From: Bradyrhizobium erythrophlei
Lineage (GTDB): Bacteria; Pseudomonadota; Alphaproteobacteria; Rhizobiales; Xanthobacteraceae
Reading direction: 5' to 3'
DNA length: 64,000 nt
Assembly (NCBI RefSeq): GCF_900129425.1
Contig: NZ_LT670817.1
Span: 2,480,001 to 2,544,000 of the forward strand
The position numbers were made by a program, and so were the translations under genes. Every line of letters starts with the position of its first letter. Position 1 is the first letter of the stretch. The notes beneath the pieces are model-generated. The model was not told the DNA's origin. It made no database searches and worked only from the letters and a program-made list of their open reading frames with translations. Below are positions 8,188 through 18,200 of the stretch, piece after piece.

Positions 8188-9786
8188 TTACTCTTCCTGT
8201 TTGGTCGCCCAATACAGCAGGACCTGGTTGTCGGCACGCTGCGTCAATTTCACTTTCTTCGACACGCCCCAGGCCAGCGCCTGCTGGTGCAGCGGGATGT
8301 AGGCCCAATCCTTGTTGGCGATTTCGAACGCATCCTTGATCAGCAGATCGCGCTTGGCGGTGTCGGTCTCGAGCAGCACCTTGTCGGCGATGGCGTCGAA
8401 TTCCTTGTTGCAGTAGCCGCCGAGATTGGCCTCGCCGCGTGAGGACTTCGGATCATCGCGGCAGCCCATGATGTCGTTGAGAACGTTCTGGGAATCGAGC
8501 GAGGCCGGCGTCCAACCGAGCATGTAGAACGACGTCTGGAACCCGCCGGGCTTCAGTACCTTGGCGAAATACTGCGCCTTGGGTTGCGCCAACAGGTTAA
8601 TCTTGACGCCGATCCGGGCCAACATGCCGACCACTGCCTGGCAGATCGCGGCATCGTTGACGTAGCGGTCGTTGGGGCAGTCCATCGTGACTTCGAAGCC
8701 GTCGGGATAGCCGGCTTCCGTGAGCAGCTTCTTGGCGCCGTCCGGATCGAATTTCGGCCGCGTGAAATCCTTTGAAAGCGCGAAGAGCTGAGGTGCGACC
8801 ATCAGCGCCGACGGCGTCGAGAGGCCGCGCATCACCCGGGTCTTGATCAGATCGATGTCGATCGCCTTGTAGAACGCCTCGCGGACGCGGATATCCTTGA
8901 ATGGATTCTTGCCCTTGACGTTCGAATACAGCAGCTCGTCGCGGACCTGGTCCATGCCGAGAAAGATGGTGCGCAATTCCGGTCCGGTGAGAACGGTGGC
9001 GTTCCCGCTCGCATTCACCCGCGCGATGTCCTGGATCGGAACCGGCTCGATGACGTCGACCTCGCCCGACAGCAAAGCCGCAACCCGCGTTGCATCGGAG
9101 CCTATCGGCGTGAAGATGATTTCCTTGAGATTGTGTTCGGGCTTGCGCCACCAGTTCGGGTTCGCCTTGAACACGGTTTTCACGCCGGGCTGATGGCTCT
9201 CGATGCTGAAGGGGCCGGTGCCATTTTCGTTGAGCGAGGCATAACTCGGCGTGGTTGCCGAGGCCGGCGTGGGCGCCACCGCATTGTGTTCCTCGCACCA
9301 CTTCTTGTCCATGATGTACCAGGTATCCCATTGCGAAGTGAGAATGGGGTTGGGCGAGGACAGCACCACGTCTACCGTGTAGTCGTCGATTTTGACAAAC
9401 TTGGCGTCGGTCGGAATAACCGTCGTGAAGTTAGAACCTTTGGCGCGCACACGGTCGGCTGAAAAGATCACGTCGTCGGCGCTAAAGGGATCGCCGTTGT
9501 GGAATTTGACGTTCTTGCGCAAATGGAAGCGCCAGCGGGTAGGTTCCGGCGTTTCCCAGCTTTCCGCCAGTGCGGGAATGATCTTCAGATCCCTGTCACG
9601 GGTAACCAGGCCTTCGTAGATATGGGCGTGATGGGCGATGGTGGTGGTTTCCCTGAGCGTATAGGGATCGAGCGATTTGAGATCGCCCTGGTTGGCGTAG
9701 CGCAGGGTCTGGGCTGATGCCGGCAACATCGCAAAAGCGACGATTGAAGCGGTGGCCGCAGCAAGCAAGGTTTGACGTACCGACAT
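8188..9786 (-). CDS. Peptide ABC transporter substrate-binding protein (SBP_bac_5 family)
   Basis: 532-residue periplasmic binding protein and first gene of the operon. The signal peptide (MSVRQTLLAAATASIVAFAM then LPASAQ) has a likely cleavage after ASA. Family signatures include LRYANQGDLKSLDPYTL at the mature N-terminus, the lobe motif FHNGDPFSADDVIFSADR and AFYKAIDIDLI. A 197-bp gap separates it from the divergent flavoprotein gene, so the operon promoter should lie there. It feeds the permease pair 6118-8086. Confidence 0.93.
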   Translation of the reverse strand: MSVRQTLLAAATASIVAFAMLPASAQTLRYANQGDLKSLDPYTLRETTTIAHHAHIYEGLVTRDRDLKIIPALAESWETPEPTRWRFHLRKNVKFHNGDPFSADDVIFSADRVRAKGSNFTTVIPTDAKFVKIDDYTVDVVLSSPNPILTSQWDTWYIMDKKWCEEHNAVAPTPASATTPSYASLNENGTGPFSIESHQPGVKTVFKANPNWWRKPEHNLKEIIFTPIGSDATRVAALLSGEVDVIEPVPIQDIARVNASGNATVLTGPELRTIFLGMDQVRDELLYSNVKGKNPFKDIRVREAFYKAIDIDLIKTRVMRGLSTPSALMVAPQLFALSKDFTRPKFDPDGAKKLLTEAGYPDGFEVTMDCPNDRYVNDAAICQAVVGMLARIGVKINLLAQPKAQYFAKVLKPGGFQTSFYMLGWTPASLDSQNVLNDIMGCRDDPKSSRGEANLGGYCNKEFDAIADKVLLETDTAKRDLLIKDAFEIANKDWAYIPLHQQALAWGVSKKVKLTQRADNQVLLYWATKQEE

Positions 9787-9983
9787 TTGTTCACGTTCTC
9801 CGCTGTGGCGCGCTGTTCAGGTTGCACTATCGGCAGTTATCACCGATCCATGTTGCCAGAGTTTGGCCGCCGCGCAAGCGCGATCTGCTGAAGGCCCAGC
9901 CGGTTTGCGCGACGATGCCGCAATAGCTAGGTTCAGTGTGGCAGCGGGCGCACGCGCGTCACATTCAACTTTCGGAGTGCCGG
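9787..9983. promoter_or_regulatory. Divergent intergenic region between peptide importer operon and flavoprotein gene
   Basis: This 197-bp gap between two divergent starts must hold the promoter of the transporter operon and that of the flavoprotein gene. I see a plausible ribosome binding site (CGGAG, 9972-9976) for the plus-strand gene. No clear -35/-10 pair or operator palindrome could be picked by eye. Confidence 0.4.
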
Positions 9984-11237
9984 ATGGCGGAGCTGAAGGC
10001 CGATGTTCTCGTATTGGGCGCCGGCATGGTCGGCGTCAGCGCGGCCTTGCACCTGCAGCAGCGGGGACGGGACGTCATCCTGGTCGACAAGCACGAACGC
10101 GCCGGCGAAGAGACCAGTTTCGGCAACAGCGGACTGATCGAAAGCGCCTCGGTTTTCCCCTATATGTTTCCGCGCGATTTCGCGGTGATCCTTCAATACG
10201 CGATCAACCGCGCGCCACAGGTGCGCTACCAATTCTCCGACCTTCCGGTTTTTCTGCCATGGCTGGTACGCTACTTCCTGGCATCTCCGCCGGACCGGGC
10301 GCTGCACAGCGCGATGGCCGTATTGCCCGTGATCCGGCGCAGCCTGATCGAGCATGAGGCGCTGATCGCGGAAGCCAAGGTGCCGGACTTGCTGCGGCGG
10401 ACCGGCTGGATCAAGCTGTTTCGCTCCGACGCAACGCTTGAAAACGCGGTGCGCGATTTCGAGCGCGCAAAGCATTATGGCGTCGCGGGCGAAGTCTTCG
10501 ACAGCAAGGCGATCGCGGCGCGCGAGCCCAATCTGACCGGCGAGTTCGCCGGCGCGCTGTATCTTCCGGCACCCGGATTCGTTCCCGACCCGGGCGCACT
10601 CGCAAAGGCCTATGCCACGCTGTTCCAGCGCAAGGGCGGGCGCTTTGTCGTCGGCGATGCGCGAACGCTCGAACAGGTCGCCGGCGGATGGCGGGTCGCG
10701 GCGGCCACCGGCGCGGCGATCGCGCGCGAGGTCGTGGTGGCGCTGGGACCGTGGTCCGACCTGGTGTTTCGTCCACTCGGCTATTCGATCCCGCTCGGCG
10801 TCAAGCGCGGCTACCACCTGCATCTGGCGCCGCGCGGCAATGCCGTGCTCCATCATCCCGTTCTCGATTCGGATCTCGGTTATCTGCTGGCGCCGATGAA
10901 TCGCGGCATTCGTCTCACCACCGGCGTCGAGTTTGCCCGCCGCGATGCGCCGCCGACGCCGATCCAGCTTCAGCGGGCGCTGCCGCGGGCGCACGCCTTG
11001 TTTCCGCTGGGAGATCCGGTCGACGCCAAACCCTGGATGGGCGCGCGGCCGTGTTTGCCGGATATGCTGCCGGTAATCGGGAAGGCGCCGCGCCATGCCG
11101 GGCTGTGGTTCGATTTCGGACACGAGCACCACGGCCTGACGCTGGGCCCCGCGACCGGCCGGCTGCTAGCGGAGATGATGACCGGCGAGACGCCGTTCGC
11201 CGATCCCAGGCCGTTTGCGGCCGAGCGTTTCGGTTGA
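9984..11237 (+). CDS. FAD-dependent D-amino-acid dehydrogenase-like oxidoreductase (DAO/DadA family)
   Basis: 417-residue flavoprotein of the DAO superfamily. The N-terminal Rossmann motif is GAGMVG at 12-17, followed by the acidic strand end VILVDKHERAGEETSFGNSG, where the last residues resemble DadA (SxANaG-type). The C-terminal FAD region reads FDFGHEHHGLTLGPATGRLL. The ATG at 9984 with CGGAG 7 nt upstream is preferred over an ATG 16 codons earlier. The likely reaction is oxidative deamination of a D-amino acid or related amine, passing electrons to the quinone pool. Its position divergent from a peptide importer fits amino-acid scavenging, but the substrate is not shown by sequence. Confidence 0.85.
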   Translation: MAELKADVLVLGAGMVGVSAALHLQQRGRDVILVDKHERAGEETSFGNSGLIESASVFPYMFPRDFAVILQYAINRAPQVRYQFSDLPVFLPWLVRYFLASPPDRALHSAMAVLPVIRRSLIEHEALIAEAKVPDLLRRTGWIKLFRSDATLENAVRDFERAKHYGVAGEVFDSKAIAAREPNLTGEFAGALYLPAPGFVPDPGALAKAYATLFQRKGGRFVVGDARTLEQVAGGWRVAAATGAAIAREVVVALGPWSDLVFRPLGYSIPLGVKRGYHLHLAPRGNAVLHHPVLDSDLGYLLAPMNRGIRLTTGVEFARRDAPPTPIQLQRALPRAHALFPLGDPVDAKPWMGARPCLPDMLPVIGKAPRHAGLWFDFGHEHHGLTLGPATGRLLAEMMTGETPFADPRPFAAERFG

Positions 11238-11346
11238 CCGCATTGGCCGAATAATGGCTCGGGCCAGGGGCTGGTCCGGTCTTGCGTCCTGCCGCCTGTC
11301 GTGGCGATACTGTGAGAAGTGGTTGGACATGCGATCAGGAGCGGAC

Positions 11347-11604
11347 ATGAAGGTAAACGTCGAAATAGATTGCACGCCGCTGGAAGCTCGGCAGTTTTTC
11401 GGACTCCCGGATGTGCAGCCGATGCAGTTGGCGGTGATGGAAAGGCTCCAGCAGCAGATGATCACCAATATCGAAAAGGTTTCTCCGGAAGCACTGATGC
11501 AGAGCTGGTTCACCTTCGACCCGAAAATCGCCGAGCGGTTTCAGGACATGTTTGCGTCCATGGCGGGCCTCGGCGGTACCCGCGTCAGCGACAAGAAAAA
11601 GTGA
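11347..11604 (+). CDS. Small DUF6489-like protein
   Basis: 85-residue protein starting MKVNVEIDCTPLEARQFFGL with a mid-segment FDPKIAERFQDMFASM and a basic C-terminus. I recall such proteins as DUF6489; no function is known. The ATG at 11347 is preceded by AGGAGCGG. Its stop overlaps the GTG start of the next hydrolase gene (GTGA), so the two are translationally coupled and probably act together. There is no signal peptide or membrane segment. The family name is from memory and should be treated as moderately sure. Confidence 0.75.
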   Translation: MKVNVEIDCTPLEARQFFGLPDVQPMQLAVMERLQQQMITNIEKVSPEALMQSWFTFDPKIAERFQDMFASMAGLGGTRVSDKKK

Positions 11605-12392
11605 CGCCGGTTGAACCGCCGCCGGGGGATCGGCTTAGGCCGCCGGGCCTCGGCCTGCTGCTGGCCGAGGCAAGAGGGATATTCGAATTCAACGCCAGCG
11701 TTTTGCTCTCGCCGCTGTTGATGCTCGCGCCAAGGGGCGACGGTCATCCGGTGCTGACCTTGCCCGGGTTCCTCGCCAGCGATCTATCGATGGCGCCGAT
11801 GCGGCGATATCTGAAGGAGCTTGGCTACGACAGCTACGCATGGAAAATGGGCCGCAACATCGGCGGCGTTTCGCGCCTGCGGGCGGCGCTGCGCGACCGG
11901 CTCGCCGAGATTCACGGCGCGACCGGCCGCAAGGTCAGTGTCGTCGGCTGGAGCCTGGGCGGCGTCTATGCGCGCGATCTGGCGCTGCAGGCGCCGGAAA
12001 TGGTGCGGGATGTCGTGACGCTGGGAAGCCCGTTTGCCAACGACGTCAGGGCGACCAACGCCACGCGGCTTTACGAGGCGCTGTCGGGCGAAGCGGTCGA
12101 GGACAATTCCGAGCTTCGAAGCGCACTCGCGGGCGACCTGCCGGTTCCGGCCACGTCGATCTATTCACGCACCGACGGCATCGTGAACTGGCGGACCTGT
12201 CTCTTGCGTCCCTCCGATACCGCTGAAAATATCGAGGTTCACCTTGCCAGTCATGTCGGACTGGGCGTCAACCCCGCCGCCTTGTGGGCGGTCGCGGATC
12301 GTCTGGCCCAGGGCGAGGGGCAGTTCCGTCAATTTGACCGGTCGGGGCCGTTTGCCATTGCATATGCACCTCGGGAAAATGCACAATCCTGA
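11601..12392 (+). CDS. Alpha/beta hydrolase, paralogue of 51790-52560
   Basis: 263-residue alpha/beta hydrolase. The nucleophile elbow is VVGWSLGGVYARDLA, with Ser in GWSLGG. An oxyanion-region motif HPVLTLPGFLASD follows a hydrophobic N-terminal segment, and the later YSRTDGIVNW is likely to carry the acid residue. The best start is the GTG at 11601, overlapping the upstream stop as GTGA; a much longer open reading exists but is antisense or out of frame to the DUF6489-like gene. It closely resembles the protein at 51790-52560 over its whole length. The likely substrate class is an ester or lipid, judged from the neighbouring acyltransferase, P450 and epoxide-hydrolase genes. This is inference only. 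Confidence 0.85.
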   Translation: MTPVEPPPGDRLRPPGLGLLLAEARGIFEFNASVLLSPLLMLAPRGDGHPVLTLPGFLASDLSMAPMRRYLKELGYDSYAWKMGRNIGGVSRLRAALRDRLAEIHGATGRKVSVVGWSLGGVYARDLALQAPEMVRDVVTLGSPFANDVRATNATRLYEALSGEAVEDNSELRSALAGDLPVPATSIYSRTDGIVNWRTCLLRPSDTAENIEVHLASHVGLGVNPAALWAVADRLAQGEGQFRQFDRSGPFAIAYAPRENAQS

Positions 12393-12466
12393 GGTCCTGG
12401 GCCCCAGGACCGTCTGACGCCAGAAGCGCCACCAAGGCGCCGCGTGATCCGTACCGGGAGGGAAGT

Positions 12467-14014
12467 ATGAGTGACGCCAAGAAGCTGTCCTCGATGGACG
12501 CGTCGTTTCTGTACCTGGAAACACCGGAAATGCCGATGCATGTCGGCAGCATGGCGATCTTCCGGCTCCCTGAGGATTACAAGGGCGACTTCTTCGAGGA
12601 CTTCAAGGCGATGATCGCCTCGCGGCTGCATGTGGCGCCGATCCTCAAAGCCCGGCTGGAAAAGGCGCCACTCGACATCGATCACCCCTCCTGGGTCGAG
12701 GACGACCAGTTCGATATCGACCGCCATATCTTCCGTGGCAGCCTTCCGGCCCCACACGACCGCGCCACGCTGGAGCGCATCGTCGGCTGGATGCATGCCA
12801 AGCTGCTCAATCGCGCCCGTCCGCTGTGGGAGTTCTACGTCTTCGAGGGCATGAAGGACAACGAGATCGGGCTGTATTCCAAGATGCATCACGCCTGCAT
12901 CGACGGCGGCGCCGGCGCCGCGCTGACCAACATGATCTACGACGTGACGCCGGTGCCAAGGCAGATCGAGCCGCCGACGGCGCAGGCCAAGGTCGGGCAG
13001 GAGCCGCGCGACATCGCCGCCAATCTGATCGATTCGTATCAGCAGATATGGCGTCAGCCCTTCGATGCCTCGGCGGCCGCCAAGGGCATCGATCTGCCGC
13101 GCTCGGGCAAAAGCGATCTCGGATCGATCCTGTTCGACAACGCCATGTTCCAGATCGAATCCGCGGTGAAGTTTGTCGGCAGCATGCCCGCAATGCTCAA
13201 AAGCGTCTCCGATGTGGTTGGAAAGATCTCCGACCCGAAGTCGCGCGACAGCATCGCCAGCATGATGTCGCCGCCGACGATCCTGAACAAATCGATTTCA
13301 TCGGAGCGCAGCTTTGCCGGGGTATCGATCCCGCTGTCGCAGGCCAAGGCGCTGGCCAAGCAGGCCGGCGGCAAGCTCAACGACGTGGTGCTGGCAGTCT
13401 CATCGGGAGTGGTTCGGCGCTATCTGCTGGAGAAGGGCGCGCTGCCGGCCAAATCGCTGACGGCCGCGGTGCCGATCTCGCTGCGGGAAGAGGGCAACAC
13501 CGACGCCAACAACCAGGTGTTCGGCATGATCTGCTCGATCGCCACCAACGTCGAGGACCCCAAGGCGCGGCTGGAAGCGATCATCGCGCAATCCACCAAG
13601 TCCAAGGAGATGTCGCACCCACTGCGGGCCTTGATGCCGCAGGTCTCCAACATTTCGATGCTTGGCGCGCCGATCATGGTGCAAATCCTGGCGCTGCTGT
13701 ACAGCCGCTCGAGCCTGTCGGACGTGCTGCCGCCGGCGGCGAATATCACGGTCTCCAACGTGCCGGGGCCACGCCAGACGCTGTACGCCGCCGGCGCCGA
13801 GTTGCTGCACATCTTCCCGGTGTCGATTTCGACCCACGGGATCGCGCTCAACATCACCGTGCAGAGCTATCGCGATCAGCTGGATTTCGGATTCATCGCC
13901 GGCGCCAACATCATTCCCCATGTCCAGGTTCTCTGCGACATGCTGCCGGGGGAATTCGCCGCGCTCGAAGCCGCGTTCGCGCCGCCGGACGATCTGAAAA
14001 GCGTGGCAAGCTAG
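12467..14014 (+). CDS. Wax ester synthase / diacylglycerol O-acyltransferase (WS/DGAT)
   Basis: 515-residue acyltransferase that moves acyl groups from acyl-CoA to long-chain alcohols or diacylglycerol, making wax esters or triacylglycerol as storage lipid. The catalytic HHxxxDG motif is HHACIDG at residues 141-147. The N-terminus MSDAKKLSSMDASFLYLETP and the C-terminal ANITVSNVPGPRQTLY (family ND/NVPGP motif) are both diagnostic. The length is slightly above the usual 450-480. The start ATG follows GGGAGGGAAGT. It is 74 bp downstream of the hydrolase and 15 bp upstream of the epoxide-hydrolase-like gene, so the run is probably one transcript. PHA genes elsewhere in the window suggest a second storage route. 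Confidence 0.92.
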   Translation: MSDAKKLSSMDASFLYLETPEMPMHVGSMAIFRLPEDYKGDFFEDFKAMIASRLHVAPILKARLEKAPLDIDHPSWVEDDQFDIDRHIFRGSLPAPHDRATLERIVGWMHAKLLNRARPLWEFYVFEGMKDNEIGLYSKMHHACIDGGAGAALTNMIYDVTPVPRQIEPPTAQAKVGQEPRDIAANLIDSYQQIWRQPFDASAAAKGIDLPRSGKSDLGSILFDNAMFQIESAVKFVGSMPAMLKSVSDVVGKISDPKSRDSIASMMSPPTILNKSISSERSFAGVSIPLSQAKALAKQAGGKLNDVVLAVSSGVVRRYLLEKGALPAKSLTAAVPISLREEGNTDANNQVFGMICSIATNVEDPKARLEAIIAQSTKSKEMSHPLRALMPQVSNISMLGAPIMVQILALLYSRSSLSDVLPPAANITVSNVPGPRQTLYAAGAELLHIFPVSISTHGIALNITVQSYRDQLDFGFIAGANIIPHVQVLCDMLPGEFAALEAAFAPPDDLKSVAS

Positions 14015-14029
14015 CGCCGGAGACCGACC

Positions 14030-15025
14030 ATGATAGAAATGCCGCCGCTGCAATTCGCCGAAACCAACGGCATTCGGATGGGCTATTACGAAGCCGGCCC
14101 GAAGACGGACACGCCGCCGGTCATTCTCTGCCACGGCTGGCCGGAGATCGCGTTCTCGTGGCGGCACCAGATCAAGGCGCTGGCTGGCGCCGGCATCAGG
14201 GTGATTGCGCCGGATCAGCGCGGCTATGGCGCGACCGACCGGCCGGAACCGGTCGAGGCTTACGACATCGAACATCTGACCGGCGATCTCGTCGGGCTGC
14301 TCGATCATCTCAAGATCGACAAGGCTATCTTCGTCGGCCACGACTGGGGCGGCTTTATCATCTGGCAGATGCCGCTGCGGCATATCGATCGCGTCGCCGG
14401 CGTGGTCGGGGTCAACACGCCCCACACCAACCGTGCGCCGGCGGACCCGATCGAACTGTTACGCAAGCGGTTCGGCGAGCACATGTATATCGTGCAGTTT
14501 CAGGACTCCGCGCGCGGCGCCGACAAGATTTTTAACAGCCGGGTCGAACAGACCTTCGACGCCTTCATGCGAAAGCCGGCCCCGCGCGCCGAGACCGCGC
14601 CGGCGGAGCCGCCGACCGCCGGCGTCGGCGCATCGCCCCGGCTCAACCTGGCGTTTCCGCAAATGATCGCCGGTTACGACGCCAAACACGATCCGCGCAC
14701 GCCCATCCTGGCTCCGGAAGAAAAGCAGGTCTTCGTCGACACCTTCACAAAGACCGGCTTCACCGGCGGCATCAACTGGTACCGCAACATGTCGCGCAAC
14801 TGGCAGCGCTCGGCCGACATCGACCATACCGTGCGGGTGCCGTCGCTGATGATCATGGCCGAGAACGATCACGTGCTGCCGCCGTCGGCGGCCGACGGCA
14901 TGGAAAACATCATCCCCGACCTCGAAAAATACCTGGTGCGCGGCAGCGGCCACTGGACGCAGCAGGAAAAGCCTAAAGAGGTCAGCGCCAAGCTGATCGA
15001 ATGGCGTAGAAGGCGATTCGGGTGA
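14030..15025 (+). CDS. Alpha/beta hydrolase, soluble epoxide hydrolase type
   Basis: 331-residue alpha/beta hydrolase. The HGWPE oxyanion motif and DQRGYGATDRPE are typical of epoxide hydrolases. The elbow is GHDWGG with Asp105 as nucleophile, which sets it apart from Ser esterases. The C-terminal catalytic His lies in GSGHWTQQEKP, and a cap-domain Tyr is probable in FTGGINWYRNM. The likely reaction is opening of an epoxide to a vicinal diol. It lies just after the WS/DGAT gene, and the CYP102 fusion that could make epoxides from unsaturated fatty acids starts 181 bp later, with a dispersed repeat between them. Dehalogenase activity cannot be excluded. Confidence 0.87.
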   Translation: MIEMPPLQFAETNGIRMGYYEAGPKTDTPPVILCHGWPEIAFSWRHQIKALAGAGIRVIAPDQRGYGATDRPEPVEAYDIEHLTGDLVGLLDHLKIDKAIFVGHDWGGFIIWQMPLRHIDRVAGVVGVNTPHTNRAPADPIELLRKRFGEHMYIVQFQDSARGADKIFNSRVEQTFDAFMRKPAPRAETAPAEPPTAGVGASPRLNLAFPQMIAGYDAKHDPRTPILAPEEKQVFVDTFTKTGFTGGINWYRNMSRNWQRSADIDHTVRVPSLMIMAENDHVLPPSAADGMENIIPDLEKYLVRGSGHWTQQEKPKEVSAKLIEWRRRRFG

Positions 15026-15071
15026 GGACGTAGGGAAGTTACGCATCGTCGTTGCAGCGAGATGATCCGGG

Positions 15072-15174
15072 CCGTCATTCCGGGGCGATGCGAAGCATCG
15101 AACCCGGAATCTCGAGATTCCGGGTCTGGTCCTTCGGACCATCCCGGAATGACGGCTTCCCGGAATGACGGCTT
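15072..15174. repeat. Dispersed palindromic repeat, family R1 (copy a)
   Basis: An inverted-repeat element with outer arms CCGTCATTCCGGG / CCCGGAATGACGG and an inner palindrome CCCGGAATCTCGAGATTCCGGG (15102-15123). Related copies occur at 50183-50257 and 57506-57600. The right end shows a short tandem duplication of the outer arm. It lies between the epoxide-hydrolase and P450 genes and could form a strong RNA stem. Confidence 0.85.
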
Positions 15175-15206
15175 CAAGACTGGACCAGGCAGGGGACCAC
15201 CAATCA

Positions 15207-18200
15207 ATGGCGTCGACCAACAGACTGAGCCCGATCCCGCATCCGCCGACCAAACCGGTGGTTGGCAACATGCTGTCGCTGGACTCCACCGCGCCGGTAC
15301 AGAACCTGGCCCGGCTCGCCAAGGAGCTGGGGCCGATCTTCTGGCTCGACATGATGGGCGCGCCGCTTGTCATCGTCTCCGGCCATGACCTCGTCGAAGA
15401 GCTCAGCGACGAGAAACGCTTCGACAAGGCGGTGCGCGGGCCGTTGCGCCGGGTGCGTGCGGTCGCCGGTGACGGCCTCTTCACCGCCGACACCAATGAG
15501 CCGAACTGGAGCAAGGCGCACAACATCCTGCTGCAGCCGTTCGGTAACCGCGCCATGCAGTCCTATCATCCGAGCATGGTCGATATCGCCGACCAACTGG
15601 TGAAGAAGTGGGAGCGGCTGAACGGCGACGAGGAGATCGACGTCGTTCACGACATGACCGCGCTGACGCTCGACACCATCGGATTGTGCGGGTTCGACTA
15701 CCGTTTCAATTCGTTCTACCGCCGCGACTACCATCCGTTCGTCGAGTCGCTGGTGCGCTCGCTCGAAACCATCATGATGATCCGCGGCCTGCCGATGGAA
15801 AATTGGTGGATGCAGAGGCGTCGGCGCGACCTCGCCGCCGACGTCGCCTTCATGAACAAGATGGTCGACGAGATCGTCGCCGAACGCCGCAAGAATGCGG
15901 AAGCCGCCGAGGACAAGAAGGACATGCTCGGCGCCATGATGACCGGCGTCGATCGCGCCACCGGCGAACAGCTCGACGACGTCAACATCCGCTACCAGAT
16001 CAATACATTCCTGATTGCGGGGCACGAGACCACCAGCGGCCTGTTGTCGTGCGCGCTCTATGCGCTGTTGAAGCATCCCGAGGTTCTCAGAAAGGCCTAT
16101 GAGGAGGTCGACCGGGTGCTCGGGCCCGATATCGAGGCAAAGCCGACTTATCAGCAGGTGACACAACTCACCTACATCACCCAGATTTTGAAAGAAGCCC
16201 TGCGGCTGTGGCCGCCAGCGCCGGCCTACGGCATCTCGCCGCTCAGCGATGAGACCATCGGCGGCAAATACAAACTCAAGAAGAACACCTTCATCACGGT
16301 GCTGGTGCTGGCGCTGCATCGCGACCCCAGCGTATGGGGCCCGAACCCCGACGCGTTCGATCCGGAAAATTTCAGCCGCGAGGCCGAGGTGGCGCGTCCC
16401 GTCAATGCCTGGAAGCCGTTCGGCAATGGCCAGCGCGCCTGCATCGGCCGCGGCTTTGCGATGCATGAGGCCGCACTTGCCATCGGCATGATCCTTCAGC
16501 GCTTCAAGCTGATCGACGTCAACCGCTACCAGATGGTGCTGAAGGAGACGCTGACCATCAAGCCGGACGGATTCAAGATCAAGGTACGGCCGCGCACGGA
16601 GAAGGATCGCGGCGCCTACGCCGGGCGGACCACGGCCGCTGCGGCGGCGGTCTCGACATCAGCACCGGCGCCGCGCACTCGAACACGACCAGGACACAAT
16701 ACGCCGCTGCTGGTGCTGTATGGATCGAACCTCGGCACCGCCGAGGAACTCGCGACCCGCGTCGCCGATCTCGCCGAAGTCAATGGCTTTGCCACCAGAC
16801 TGGCGCCACTCGATGATTTCGTCGGCAAGCTGCCGGAGCAGGGCGGCGTCCTGATCTTTTGCGCGTCGTATAACGGCGCGCCGCCCGACAATGCCACGCA
16901 ATTCATCAAATGGCTCGGCAGCGAGCTGCCGAAGGATGCGTTCGCCAAAGTGCGCTACGCGGTGTTCGGTTGCGGCAACAGCGACTGGTTCGCGACATAT
17001 CAGTCGATCCCGCGCTTCATTGACGAACGATTGACGGCGCATGGCGCCAGCAATGCCTATGTGCGCGGCGAGGGCGACGCGCGCGACGACCTCGACGGCC
17101 AGTTCGAGGCCTGGTTCGCCAAGCTGCGCCCGCTGGCGGTGAAGCAATTCGGCATCGATTCGAATTTCGATCGCAGCGCCGATGACGAGCCGCTTTACCG
17201 GATCGAGCCGGTGGCGCCGTCGGCGGTCAATGCCATCGCCGCACTCGGCGGCGTGGCGCCGATGAAGGTGCTGGACAACACCGAGTTGCAAAACAAGGTC
17301 GGCGCCAATGCCTCCGATCGGTCGACCCGGCACATCGAGGTGCAGCTGCCTCCCGGCACCAGCTATCGGGTCGGCGATCATCTCAGCGTGGTGCCGCGCA
17401 ACGATCCAGCGCTGGTGGATGCCGTCGCGCGCCGCTTCGGATTTCTCCCCGCGGATCAGATCCGGCTGCAGGTCGCCGAAGGCCGACGCGCGCAATTGCC
17501 GATCGGCGACACGGTCTCGGTCGGACGGCTGTTGACCGACTTTGTCGAATTGCAGCAGGTCGCGACCCGCAAGCAGATCCAGATCATGTCGGAACATACG
17601 CGCTGTCCGGTGACCAAACCGAAACTGCTGGCCTATGTCGGCGACGATGCCGCCGCCACCGATCGCTATCGCTCGGACATCCTCGGCAAGCGCAAATCGG
17701 TGTTTGATCTTTTGGAAGAGCACCCGGCCTGCGAATTGCCGTTCCATGCCTATCTCGAAATGCTGTCGCTGCTGGCGCCGCGCTATTATTCGATCTCGTC
17801 GTCGCCCTCGGTCGATCCCTCGCGCTGCAGCCTCACCGCCGCCGTGGTCGAAGGCCCCGCGAGTTCAGGACGCGGCCTCTACAAGGGCATCTGCTCGAAC
17901 TACCTCGCCGGTCGCCGCGCCGGCGAGACCATTCATGCCACCGTGCGCGAGACCAAGGCCGGCTTCCGCCTGCCCGACGACACTTCGGTGCCGATCATCA
18001 TGATCGGCCCCGGCACGGGTCTTGCGCCATTCCGCGGTTTCCTGCAGCAGCGCGCCGCGCTGAAAGCGAAAGGCGCACCCCTCGGTCCGGCGCTGCTGTT
18101 TTTCGGCTGCCGTCATCCCGATCAGGATTATCTCTACGCCGACGAGTTGAAGGCCTTCGCCGCTGACGGCATCGCCGAACTGCACACCGCGTTCTCGCGT

